This document shows, one piece after another, positions 1 to 6,039 of a stretch of 20,037 nucleotides of DNA. Source of the stretch: Planctomycetota bacterium. Lineage in GTDB: Bacteria > Planctomycetota > Phycisphaerae > WQYP01. Within the stretch, counting starts at the first letter, position 1. The number at the start of each line of letters is the position of its first letter. The DNA lies in assembly GCA_021809365.1 (NCBI GenBank), contig JAKBAC010000046.1, forward strand, positions 1 through 20,037, given 5' to 3'. The position numbers were made by a program, and so were the translations under genes. Below the pieces are notes generated by a model. That model did not search any database and was not told the DNA's origin. It saw only the letters and a program-made list of their open reading frames with translations.

Positions 1-2
1 CG

Positions 3-209
3 TTACGGCCAGCGGTGGTGATGCGGAAGATCACCGGCGGCAGCCGCAGCGAACGGGGAGCCAGAGCCACGGCGATCCTGATGTCGGTGCTACGCACGGC
101 TCGCCAACAGAACCGCCCGTTATTTGAAACGATCAAGACGCTTCTCATGAACGCTTGGGCCGGAAAGAATCCCGGCCTGCTTACCGATGTTCTGATCGAC
201 TCCTCCTGA
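3..209 (+). CDS. IS66-family-like transposase, C-terminal fragment
   Basis: The frame is open from the left edge (codons from base 3) and ends at a TGA at 207–209, so the 5' part lies outside the window. The visible residues include VVMRKITGGSRSERGA, followed by a helical segment with LMSVLRTARQQNRPLFETI. That resembles the end of the DDE domain of IS66-family transposases, where an R-x-I-x-x-G-x-R-S-x-x-G stretch precedes a helix and a short tail. The family call is recognition from memory, not a search. About 37 bases after the stop the sequence ends a motif with GGTAAACAGTTAC (near 234–246), which could be the element's right terminal repeat; the left end is not visible to test this. Whether the element is intact cannot be judged. 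Confidence 0.55.
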   Translation, partial: LRPAVVMRKITGGSRSERGARATAILMSVLRTARQQNRPLFETIKTLLMNAWAGKNPGLLTDVLIDSS

Positions 210-249
210 ACTTGCCTGCCGGAGCCGCGGAGCGGTAAACAGTTACAGG

Positions 250-498
250 TCATTGTGAAGTTAAGAGGCTGAAAGGCCGTGATCGGTTACTACGCAGTAA
301 CAACGAAGTGTCTTTGAATTTCTTCGCTAAACTATCAACAATCACTTCGCGGGAAAGCCCACACCCTCGCTTCTTCCCGCAGTCCCGTGACCGGTTACTG
401 ATATTCATTATGCTATATATGATTTTGCCTTCTGGTTCTCCGTACACCCATCTTCCATCCGCACAATGCGTGGTGATCTTTTCGAACATAACAAGCAT
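250..498 (-). CDS. Small hypothetical ORF overlapping the end of the hydrolase gene
   Basis: An 82-codon frame whose ATG (498–496) shares one base with the TAA of the upstream hydrolase-like gene (TAATG), an arrangement compatible with translational coupling. The product is basic and contains a Cys/Gly/Lys-rich stretch (SRDCGKKRGCGLSRE). I recognise no domain, signal peptide or membrane segment. The frame runs through a pair of near-identical 15-base direct repeats (277–291 and 385–399), which argues that this is repeat or IS-flank DNA rather than a conserved gene. An overlapping plus-strand frame of similar length exists, so neither is secure. Treat as a weak candidate. Confidence 0.18.
   Translation of the reverse strand: MLVMFEKITTHCADGRWVYGEPEGKIIYSIMNISNRSRDCGKKRGCGLSREVIVDSLAKKFKDTSLLLRSNRSRPFSLLTSQ
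277..399. repeat. Pair of 15-bp direct repeats next to the IS66 remnant
   Basis: CCGTGATCGGTTACT at 277–291 and CCGTGACCGGTTACT at 385–399 differ at one base. Each ends in GGTTAC, similar to the GTTAC that closes the putative IS66 end near 246. They may mark old insertion-sequence ends or target sites in the 288-base gap between the transposase stop and the hydrolase-like gene. The rest of that gap holds nothing else I can support. Confidence 0.4.
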
Positions 499-2480
499 TA
501 CAGGGTTGCGGTTAACAGCCGGGATTGTGTATATGCCAACTGAATGAAAATCTCGCCTTTTTGGACCGGTATATTTTCCGTGCTCCAGCTATCGGTGAGG
601 TTCCCAATCCGCCAGGATTCAGGCAGTATCATGATGGCCTGACAGGATTGATCCTTGCTGTCGCGAATCCCTTCTTCCAGATTGGCGGCCAGAATGCAAA
701 TGCCGTCCGTGGTATGCCAGGCACAAATATTCATGGTCTGATCCATATCGATAAACTTGGCCCGCAGGTGTCCCGGCGTGGAAAGCAGATAATTTAGTGC
801 GCCTGCCGTCAAGGCGTATGGAGCGGCACTTCCACCCCAGACATTTACCAGCGGTTCACAGCAGACTGGATGTCGAAAACCGGGAACGGCCTTGGTCTTT
901 CCCCATTTTCCTATGCTAAAAAATACCGGCGGGTCCCACGTCAGGATCCTCTTACCATCGCTGGTATTCAATGCCAATACCGGACTATCGTCAACGGAAT
1001 AAAGTACGCGGGCCTCTATTCCACATCGATTCCGCGACAGGCGATGCAATGTGGTAAATGTAGCCGGAAGATTGAGAGCAAGAGATTGACCGGCTTCGGC
1101 GATTGCTCCATGGTGTATTTTTTCAAGTCGGTCCACATTCTTTATGCCAATCAAACCGAGTTGCTGCCATCGGGTCGGAATACCGCCGACAGGCGTTCCA
1201 AAAATGGCAATCGGCTGACCGCGTTGAATCATGTCAGTGATAACACGGTCACTCTTGGCATCGAGGTGAACGGGAGTTTGCAGGATAAATAAATCGGATT
1301 TCACTTCAGGCAGCCATTCAATACGTGTGGAGGAGAGGATTGGTACAGGCCATTTCATGACGGAGCCAGCCTGTTCATCAATCCATTCTTTGATGTCATT
1401 GTTGGGATTGGCATGATCCATCTGCCAGTGCATGGTCTCCCGCGAATATACCAGCGTCGGACCGCATATTTCGGTGGTTTTGCGGGCATCCGCGGAGGCC
1501 GCGTTAATATGGTGCGCCAGAAAGGTGACATCTTGCTGGTCCATCAGGCGACCACCATTGTTGGCCCATGAAATATAGGATCCGCCGGGCAATTTCAATC
1601 CGTTGGGTGTTTTGACGCCGACGTGTAAATAAGCCCAAATCTCCCAGCGCAAGCGCTCCGGGACGGAACCGATTACATTCCAGGATTCCCATGCGTCAAA
1701 GGTTTCTACGAGTGGATAATGCCGAACTTTGGTATCCGCAAGAATTGCCGCGTGCATCAACATATATGCCAGTTGGTATGTATAACCCAATCCCGGCTGA
1801 TTCCAGAAGTCATTGTAGCGCACACCCACTTCATTCCACGCACCAGCCCAGGTTTGATCGACAAAAACATCAAGATAGCCTTCTTTGGCGATGGCTTCCA
1901 GATCGCAGCAGTTGCAGCGCCAGTCACCGATGGCGCTGGCGGCGTTGGAATACATCATCAGTATCACATCCGGGTTGGCTTTTTTGGTTTCCCGCACCAG
2001 TGCCGCTACACCAAGATTGTTCCAGCGGCGCGCCACCTGCGGGGACGGCGCAACCAACCCGAAAGGCCCTCGGCGTTCATAGGGCACGGGCATACCAAAT
2101 GAATCGCGCAGCATCAAAGCATCGATTCCCAGAACGTGGGACAAACTGCCCCACTGTAATGCAAACGCCTCATGCACCGGCATGCCTTCAGGAATTCCGT
2201 TTGGCAGGCCGCCCAAAGGCCGTGGATCACGGTGAAGATTGGCACTGGGATCAAAATATGTAATGCTATAGGTGCCGGGAATGGTAGGCTTGGAATGCGT
2301 AAATGCCTCTGGATGTCGATGGTACCATGGGGCGGTTGATCCGTAGGATTGGGTCGAAGCGTACGTGAATGTGCCCGCTTTGAAATTGCGAATCCCACGT
2401 CGTGCACCCTCTTGCCGTAACGCTTCCAGCAGCATTTTGAGATCACCATACGTCCACGGTCCGTAACCGCGCCGATTCAC
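498..2480 (-). CDS. C-terminal fragment of the hydrolase-like gene (660 codons)
   Basis: A GTG at 2480 is the first start codon after the TGA, but it has no convincing Shine-Dalgarno sequence, and beginning there would remove the export signal. The fragment holds most of the barrel: a conserved-looking DALMLRDSFGM segment, then PDVILMMYSN, then LVETFDAWESWNVIG; acidic residues in the first and last are candidate catalytic positions, not assigned. Further on, SDLFILQTPVHLD and QPIAIFGTPVGG suggest a Rossmann-like domain similar to the trimerisation domain of GH42 enzymes. The last ~100 residues look like beta strands. If the TGA is real, this half is probably untranslated or non-functional. 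Confidence 0.6.
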   Translation of the reverse strand: MNRRGYGPWTYGDLKMLLEALRQEGARRGIRNFKAGTFTYASTQSYGSTAPWYHRHPEAFTHSKPTIPGTYSITYFDPSANLHRDPRPLGGLPNGIPEGMPVHEAFALQWGSLSHVLGIDALMLRDSFGMPVPYERRGPFGLVAPSPQVARRWNNLGVAALVRETKKANPDVILMMYSNAASAIGDWRCNCCDLEAIAKEGYLDVFVDQTWAGAWNEVGVRYNDFWNQPGLGYTYQLAYMLMHAAILADTKVRHYPLVETFDAWESWNVIGSVPERLRWEIWAYLHVGVKTPNGLKLPGGSYISWANNGGRLMDQQDVTFLAHHINAASADARKTTEICGPTLVYSRETMHWQMDHANPNNDIKEWIDEQAGSVMKWPVPILSSTRIEWLPEVKSDLFILQTPVHLDAKSDRVITDMIQRGQPIAIFGTPVGGIPTRWQQLGLIGIKNVDRLEKIHHGAIAEAGQSLALNLPATFTTLHRLSRNRCGIEARVLYSVDDSPVLALNTSDGKRILTWDPPVFFSIGKWGKTKAVPGFRHPVCCEPLVNVWGGSAAPYALTAGALNYLLSTPGHLRAKFIDMDQTMNICAWHTTDGICILAANLEEGIRDSKDQSCQAIMILPESWRIGNLTDSWSTENIPVQKGEIFIQLAYTQSRLLTATL

Positions 2481-2582
2481 CTCAATGGGCTGCGCAAAAC
2501 GCTCTTTCCACTCTTGCCTCTGTTGGGCCCAATCACCGCGCAGCGGTGACGTTTCCGCAACCCACGGTTGCTCCCCGCCGGC

Positions 2583-3026
2583 TCAAGGAAGCACGATCTG
2601 TTGGTTGAGATCTCCCGACCAATCCATGATATATTCAACCGTCCAACCCACATTGAGAATCACGCCGCGATAGCCCTCAACTCCGACATACAGGGGCATA
2701 TAGCGATCCCAGAATTTACCGGCCGATCCGGAAATATCGTGTAACTGAAACCAGTACAAGTCCACTTCCAGCCACCGATCATCGGCAATAGAGGCGGAGC
2801 TGTGTGGCGTACCGCCGACCGACACTGGCGCAGTTGGATATTGCGCTATGGAGCTGCAACCGGCCTCCAACAAGCTGCCGGCCACTGCGGTCGCCGCACA
2901 TGCTTTAAGAAATTGACGCCGCCGCAGTCCTTCCGCGCCGTGGGGCTGATTCTGCAACGGATCGGGATGCATCATAGTTTTTATCTTGCGTGGAGAGGAT
3001 ACATTCCTGGGTTGATCTATGTCCAT
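2583..3026 (-). CDS. N-terminal fragment of the hydrolase-like gene (Tat signal)
   Basis: 147 residues ending at the TGA. A charged leader of about 34 residues is followed by RRRQFLKACAATAVAGSLL and EAGC at 54–57. The twin-arginine motif and hydrophobic stretch are clear. The lipobox is imperfect (Glu at −3, Leu one step further out), so lipidation at Cys57 is possible but uncertain. The mature part opens the enzyme domain (VDLYWFQLHD…GYRGVILNVGW…YIMDWSGD), which fits the first strands of a barrel. Alone it would be an exported stub without a complete fold. Confidence 0.65.
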   Translation of the reverse strand: MDIDQPRNVSSPRKIKTMMHPDPLQNQPHGAEGLRRRQFLKACAATAVAGSLLEAGCSSIAQYPTAPVSVGGTPHSSASIADDRWLEVDLYWFQLHDISGSAGKFWDRYMPLYVGVEGYRGVILNVGWTVEYIMDWSGDLNQQIVLP

Positions 3027-3079
3027 TTATCGTTCCTCAATAGGTGTTATGCTCGCACTTGGTTTCCGCCATCGACAGT

Positions 3080-3108
3080 ATCATAGCAGATAGACTTTTA
3101 CTAAACAA
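3080..3108 (-). promoter_or_regulatory. Candidate sigma-70-type promoter of the hydrolase-like gene
   Basis: On the minus strand TTGTTT (3108–3103) is followed after 17 bases by TATGAT (3085–3080). The −10 matches 5 of 6 consensus positions and the −35 matches 3 of 6. It lies about 55 bases before the ATG at 3026. A small inverted repeat AATAGT/ACTATT (3108–3126) overlaps its upstream edge and could be an operator, though this is only suggestive. Confidence 0.35.
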
Positions 3109-3198
3109 ATAGTTAGTATTACTATTTAAGTAGAACTAAGTCCCAACCATATGTGCTCTGCTTTCAGCTCTCTCCTGATACCTGCTCTGCGGCCGCTG

Positions 3199-3255
3199 CC
3201 TTGAGAGTAGAAAATAGAAAGTAGACCGCAGGGGGTTGCCTCATCTTGCGACAGC
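3199..3255 (+). repeat. Conserved 57-bp block, copy 1
   Basis: Begins CCTTGAGAGTAGAAAATAGA and ends TTGCGACAGC. It matches copy 2 (3333–3388) at all but two bases plus one extra G in a G run. The closely repeated GTAGAAAATAGAAAGTAGA text is itself a short internal repeat. Confidence 0.7.
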
Positions 3256-3332
3256 ATTTCTTGAGTTCCAGCCTTATGTGCTCTACTGCTCAACTCTCTG
3301 CTGTTCCCGTGCTCTAGCCGCCGCAGCGGCTA

Positions 3333-3388
3333 CCTTGAAAGTAGAAAATAGAAAGTAGACCGCAGGGGTTGCCTCACCTTGCGACAGC
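3333..3388 (+). repeat. Conserved 56-bp block, copy 2
   Basis: Second copy of the block at 3199–3255. It is preceded by a 7-bp perfect stem with a 4-base loop (3315–3332). Confidence 0.7.
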
Positions 3389-3449
3389 CTATCCTCTTGC
3401 TCTAGCCGAATTTGCTCTACTGTTCACCTGTTCTACTCACACCTGCTCT

Positions 3450-3469
3450 AATCGGGCCGCGGCCCGATT
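3450..3469. repeat. Perfect 20-bp GC-rich palindrome
   Basis: AATCGGGCCGCGGCCCGATT is exactly self-complementary and sits inside pyrimidine-rich flanks (CTGCTCT … CGCTCTACTG). There is no T tract, so it is not a terminator. It occupies the same relative position as the other GC cores in this array. Confidence 0.75.
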
Positions 3470-3566
3470 CGCTCTACTGTCAACTCTCTACTGATTCTCC
3501 TGCTCTGCGGTCGCCGCCGTTACCTCGTGGTTAATTCCGTCGTCGCATCTTTGTGCCCTTGGTATT

Positions 3567-3594
3567 GGGGGGGGGCGCGGGTGTCCTCACCCGC
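3567..3594. other. G9 homopolymer next to a 7-bp hairpin
   Basis: Nine consecutive G (3567–3575) precede GCGGGTG-TCCT-CACCCGC (3577–3594). The hairpin has no T tract. Around it, roughly 3600–3760 is strongly A/T-rich and holds no gene I can support. Confidence 0.5.
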
Positions 3595-3758
3595 CAGGAA
3601 TTTCACTTTACTGCCGCGTGGTTCGAAAAATATGAGAAATATTCAAAAATTTAATATTCGTACACACGATTATTGTGCTTATTTTTATTTAATTAACGCC
3701 ACTTTTTAGCCGATTATCATCTGCCACAGAAAAACTTGAAAAAAATTGCAAAATTTAT

Positions 3759-3787
3759 TTGACAATCGATTGCAGCCATATTAAACT
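3759..3787 (+). promoter_or_regulatory. Sigma-70-type promoter of the PEP-CTERM gene
   Basis: A perfect TTGACA (3759–3764) is followed after exactly 17 bases by TAAACT (3782–3787, 4 of 6). The upstream stretch is very A/T-rich, like an UP element. The predicted start near 3794 leaves a leader of about 170 bases. Confidence 0.6.
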
Positions 3788-3793
3788 TATGGT

Positions 3794-3963
3794 TGTTCAG
3801 AGATATGCGTCACCAGTATCTAGAGGTGGTGCAACAGTTTGGAGTTTTGAAGTTTCCGTGGAATTTGGCGTGTTGCCGATTCACGGCTTTTACCGATGTC
3901 CGTCCGGTAATCTAAATGACGGATAAAGTAGTTTATGCTCTCGACGAGAGCGAGGAGTATCCT
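3794..3963 (+). promoter_or_regulatory. Long 5' leader of the PEP-CTERM gene
   Basis: About 170 untranslated bases if the promoter at 3759 is used. It ends with the inverted repeat GCTCTCG-A-CGAGAGC (3937–3951), which lies against the Shine-Dalgarno GAGGAG and could control ribosome access. An earlier in-frame ATG at 3916 would add 16 residues before the signal peptide and lacks a ribosome site, so it is treated as leader. I recognise no known riboswitch. Confidence 0.35.
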
Positions 3964-4911
3964 ATGAAACGCACAGTTGGTTTTCCATCGTTGTCCTTGG
4001 CCGCGGCGGCAATTCTCAGTGCCGGCGTGGCGGGCTTGGTGCCTTCACAAGCAGCGGACGCAAACTCTATCGGCTTGCAGTTCACAGGAAGCGGCAGCTA
4101 TCTTGGTACCCCAATTACAAGCTTGGCAGGTGCCGTGGCGCAGACGAATTGGAATGAAGAATCTACCCCCACAGCATGGCAATTTAACGTGGGGGGAACT
4201 GCAAACGCGAACGAATTTACAGTCGGTTCCAGTCAGGCGTACCAGTCAAGCAGCCTGGTCGACAATACAAATACCGCGACAGGCGCTATCGCCATTTGGT
4301 CTAACGTGTATTCAAATGGTAGTAATTTCCAATTCTATGAAGGTAATTCGTCATTCGGTGCTGCCGGATTCACCAACGCAGATCCCAATCAGGCAGGGGA
4401 TAATCAGCTCTACAGTGCGTCGCTGCGCACTCCCATAACTTCCAGCCCCTACACAACCGCGGCGATTCAGGTATCGAACATTCCATATACCCAGTATAAC
4501 GTTTATGTTTACTTCGGTGGCTCAAGTAATACCGCTAGCTCGGGGCTGGTAAATCTGAATGGTACACTTTCCACGTCCAGCACGCCGACCGCGCTGAATA
4601 CCGCTACGATCACCGGCGGGACGACCTATTATTCCTCGGACTCCTACCAACTCCCCACGCTTACACAAGCTACTGCAACATCAAGCACAAGCGCCACTGC
4701 GGGAAATTATGCTGAATTCACAGGCGTGACCGGCTCTAGTTTCAGTGCCTATGTGCAAGCAACAAATACTACGGATCCGAGGAGCTTGGGCATGGTTGGA
4801 ATCCAAATAGTCCCCGTTCCTGAGCCAGCCACCCTTGGCATCATGGCTCTGATGGGTGCGGGCATTCTGCTGGTTGGTCGTAAACGCAAGGATAAGAACA
4901 CAACCGCCTGA
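3964..4911 (+). CDS. PEP-CTERM sorting-domain surface or exported protein
   Basis: 315 residues. Residues 1–30 are a Sec signal (MKR, then an Ala/Leu-rich core, predicted cleavage after SQA). The body is rich in Ser, Thr, Asn and Gly, opens with SIGLQFTGSGSYLG…AVAQTNWNE, and looks all-beta. It has no catalytic motif I can see. The tail is a classic PEP-CTERM signal: VPEPATLG from residue 285, then a hydrophobic helix, then GRKRK. In this family the tail is recognised by an exosortase and the protein is delivered to the envelope or an exopolysaccharide matrix. No exosortase is in the window. Start chosen at 3964 because GAGGAG precedes it and the signal peptide begins there. The gene stands alone between its own promoter and terminator, and is less GC-rich than its neighbours. 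Confidence 0.85.
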   Translation: MKRTVGFPSLSLAAAAILSAGVAGLVPSQAADANSIGLQFTGSGSYLGTPITSLAGAVAQTNWNEESTPTAWQFNVGGTANANEFTVGSSQAYQSSSLVDNTNTATGAIAIWSNVYSNGSNFQFYEGNSSFGAAGFTNADPNQAGDNQLYSASLRTPITSSPYTTAAIQVSNIPYTQYNVYVYFGGSSNTASSGLVNLNGTLSTSSTPTALNTATITGGTTYYSSDSYQLPTLTQATATSSTSATAGNYAEFTGVTGSSFSAYVQATNTTDPRSLGMVGIQIVPVPEPATLGIMALMGAGILLVGRKRKDKNTTA

Positions 4912-4935
4912 TTCACGGCGTAAAACCGCTGAATC
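4910..4935 (+). other. Hairpin at the stop codon of the PEP-CTERM gene
   Basis: GATTCA (4910–4915) pairs with TGAATC (4930–4935), with a partial inner CGG/CCG pairing. It overlaps the TGA stop. It has no T tract and may stabilise the 3' end of the message. Confidence 0.35.
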
Positions 4936-4971
4936 ATGGACGGATTCATAAGAACCTCCTTTCTCCCCCAT

Positions 4972-5008
4972 AAGCCCCGGGCAGGTAAAGCTGGCCGGGG
5001 CTTTTTTT
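4972..5008 (+). terminator. Rho-independent terminator after the PEP-CTERM gene
   Basis: AAGCCCCGG (4972–4980) pairs perfectly with CCGGGGCTT (4995–5003) across a 14-base loop. The stem is followed by an unbroken T run to 5008. Confidence 0.85.
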
Positions 5009-5167
5009 CATGTGCCCGGCATCATTCCTGCGCCACAACCCGGTTCTCCGCAGCGCGCACAACGACGATTAGCCACAGAGGTGACACACGGTTATCATCG
5101 CGTTGCTCCCAGGAGAGGCGCCTGCGGTGTCCGCAACTCGCGTAAGGCGTCAAGCACCCTCCAAAAT

Positions 5168-5244
5168 GGGCGTGGCAATTAATCCGAACTAGGGCTCTGG
5201 GGTGCGAATTTCCAGGACGAACCATTCTCTTAGCGCCGGCATTT
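5168..5244 (+). repeat. 77-bp dispersed repeat, copy 1
   Basis: Aligns without gaps to 12128–12204 with 70 of 77 bases identical; the last 24 bases are identical. Starts GGGCGTGGCAAT and ends TAGCGCCGGCATTT. The mismatches do not favour third codon positions in the frame I checked (one frame gains a stop), so it is unlikely to be coding. Confidence 0.85.
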
Positions 5245-5302
5245 CTAGTGCCCTGTTCCACCCGTAATTACGCCCGTAATTACGGGTGGAACAGGGCACT
5301 AG
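5245..5302. repeat. 58-bp palindromic element bounded by CTAG, copy 1
   Basis: Two perfect 28-base arms (5245–5272 and 5275–5302) flank CC. It starts CTAGTGCCCTGTTCC and ends with the complement. The centre holds a 12-base tandem duplication, CCCGTAATTACG at 5261–5272 and 5273–5284. Removing one copy gives a perfect 46-bp palindrome. The first 34 bases of that consensus recur at 19917–19950. It abuts the 77-bp repeat with no spacer. There is no T tract, so it is not a simple terminator. Confidence 0.85.
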
Positions 5303-5340
5303 AGCAACTTCAATCACATCCGCTAAAATCAACGCTCTCA

Positions 5341-5397
5341 TCAACTTGCCCAACTTGGGCACCTTGCCCCCGAACTTGAGTTTCTTGGGCAAGTTGA
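5341..5397. repeat. Competing inverted repeats
   Basis: TCAACTTGCCCAA (5341–5353) is the exact complement of TTGGGCAAGTTGA (5385–5397). The left arm can instead pair locally as TGCCCA-ACT-TGGGCA (5347–5361), and CTTGCCC near 5363 can pair with GGGCAAG in the right arm. The alternatives exclude one another, as in attenuators. It may equally be decayed repeat DNA, since it is upstream of the likely hpf promoter. Confidence 0.55.
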
Positions 5398-5413
5398 AAT
5401 TCGCAAGGCCCTC

Positions 5414-5483
5414 TAACTCCTGACTCGCAGCTCCCGACTCCCAACTCCCAACTCCCAACTCCCAACTCCTAACTCCTAACTCC
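5414..5483. repeat. Heptanucleotide tandem array, ten units
   Basis: Ten consecutive 7-base units. The last six are perfect CAACTCC or TAACTCC; the first four are degenerate (TAACTCC, TGACTCG, CAGCTCC, CGACTCC). The form is like the short tandem heptamer repeats known from cyanobacterial intergenic regions. The unit length would shift a reading frame, but no gene is crossed here. Confidence 0.85.
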
Positions 5484-5546
5484 TGAATGCTGGCTGTGCC
5501 GCCGCGTTGCAGAATCGGTCACAGGCCGCCGCGACATTGGCATCGC

Positions 5547-5573
5547 TTGACGCTGGCCCCGCAAACCGATAAT
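5547..5573 (+). promoter_or_regulatory. Candidate promoter of the hpf cluster
   Basis: TTGACG (5547–5552, 5 of 6) is followed by GATAAT (5568–5573, 5 of 6), with a slightly short 15-base spacer. It lies about 65 bases before the hpf start and downstream of all the repeats. Confidence 0.4.
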
Positions 5574-5637
5574 TTAGGTGTTGTTCTCGCCGCTGGCTAT
5601 ATTGTTTATACAGGCTGAGATCGCAAGGAGTTAAAGT

Positions 5638-5943
5638 GTGACCATCACCATCACGGGCCGTCATCTTGAAATTACCCCCGCCATCCGTCAACATGCGGAG
5701 GAAAAAGCCGGGAAACTGCTTAAATATTATGACCGTATTAAAGAAGTGGAAGTTGTGCTTGATGGCGGCGAGGCCGGCAGCAAGCGGGTGGAAATCATTG
5801 TCAGCGCCGAACATCGCAACATGTTCCTGGGCACCGAGACCGGCGATGATCTCTACGCCTGTATTGATCAGGCGTCGCATAAGCTGGAGCGGCAGATCAC
5901 CGAACACAAGGATCGGTTGAGGAATCGAAAACATCCGGCCTGA
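5638..5943 (+). CDS. hpf: Ribosome hibernation promoting factor (short HPF/RaiA type)
   Basis: 101 residues, the length of short-form HPF, with the typical opening MTITITGRHLEITPAIRQHAEEKAGKLLKYYDRI and the later VEIIVSAEHRNMFLGTETGDDLYACIDQASHKLERQI. The family binds the decoding region of the 30S subunit and silences or dimerises ribosomes in stationary phase. The long-form C-terminal dimerisation domain is absent, so the mode is probably that of short HPF/YfiA. The start is a GTG with AAGGAG seven bases upstream. It heads a run with ptsN and an HPr gene. This echoes the proteobacterial rpoN–hpf–ptsN order, but no rpoN precedes it here. Confidence 0.92.
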   Translation: MTITITGRHLEITPAIRQHAEEKAGKLLKYYDRIKEVEVVLDGGEAGSKRVEIIVSAEHRNMFLGTETGDDLYACIDQASHKLERQITEHKDRLRNRKHPA

Positions 5944-6039
5944 CCCCCGGCGACCGACGGACGTTACGTCGGCCCGCAAGGAACTGAACCGACGACCGTG
6001 CGCAGTAGCCGGGAATGTATCAAATTGGACGAGCAATCC

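Larger units (their letters stand above)
498..3026 (-). pseudogene. Tat-exported TIM-barrel glycoside-hydrolase-like protein, split by an in-frame TGA
   Basis: Reading 3026→498 as one frame gives about 842 codons with a single TGA at codon 148 (bases 2585–2583). The 34 codons between this TGA and the next possible start (GTG at 2480) are open and protein-like (AGGEQPW…WKERFAQPIE), so this is one ancestral gene rather than two. The start at 3026 is backed by GAGGA seven bases upstream. The protein has a Tat signal with an RRQFLK motif near residues 36–41, a central barrel-like region, a Rossmann-like segment of the kind found in GH42-type beta-galactosidases, and a C-terminal beta-rich tail. 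It probably acted outside the cytoplasm on a glycan. No CAZy family can be assigned by eye. TGA is a normal stop for neighbouring genes, so code reassignment is unlikely. A recent nonsense mutation or a base-call error is the simplest reading. Confidence 0.7.
3143..3530. repeat. Pyrimidine-rich composite intergenic repeat with GC palindromes
   Basis: No gene is seen here. A ~130-base unit recurs imperfectly. Each unit starts near GCTCTACTG/CAACTCTCT-type pyrimidine text, carries a GC-rich self-complementary core, and ends in a conserved block. The block CCTTGARAGTAGAAAATAG… is found at 3199–3255 and 3333–3388 with two mismatches and one gap. The GC cores differ: GCGGCCGC (3189–3196), TAGCCGC-CGCA-GCGGCTA (3315–3332) and AATCGGGCCGCGGCCCGATT (3450–3469). 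A third unit lacks the conserved block. This looks like a degenerate array of a palindromic intergenic repeat that separates the two transcription units. Confidence 0.6.
5009..5637. other. Repeat-filled intergenic region before hpf
   Basis: 629 bases without a convincing gene. In order it holds unremarkable sequence to about 5167, the 77-bp dispersed repeat, the 58-bp palindrome, a set of competing hairpins, the heptanucleotide array, then a short control region for hpf. Short frames here on both strands are read through repeats and look spurious. Confidence 0.6.

Noticed and set aside
1691..2263. 190-codon plus-strand frame
   Set aside because: Antisense to the hydrolase-like gene and rich in Pro/Arg/Ser/His with no recognisable fold.
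2533..2549. Perfect hairpin TCACCGC-TGC-GCGGTGA downstream of the in-frame TGA, as a possible selenocysteine insertion element
   Set aside because: It begins 34 bases after the TGA, further than the bacterial elements I know, has a minimal three-base loop, and no glycoside hydrolase selenoprotein family is known to me.
5245..5302. Palindrome considered as a bidirectional terminator
   Set aside because: No T tract on either side, and a proper terminator for the upstream gene is at 4972–5008.
5414..5483. Heptamer array considered as a CRISPR
   Set aside because: Units are 7 bases with no spacers and no cas genes nearby.
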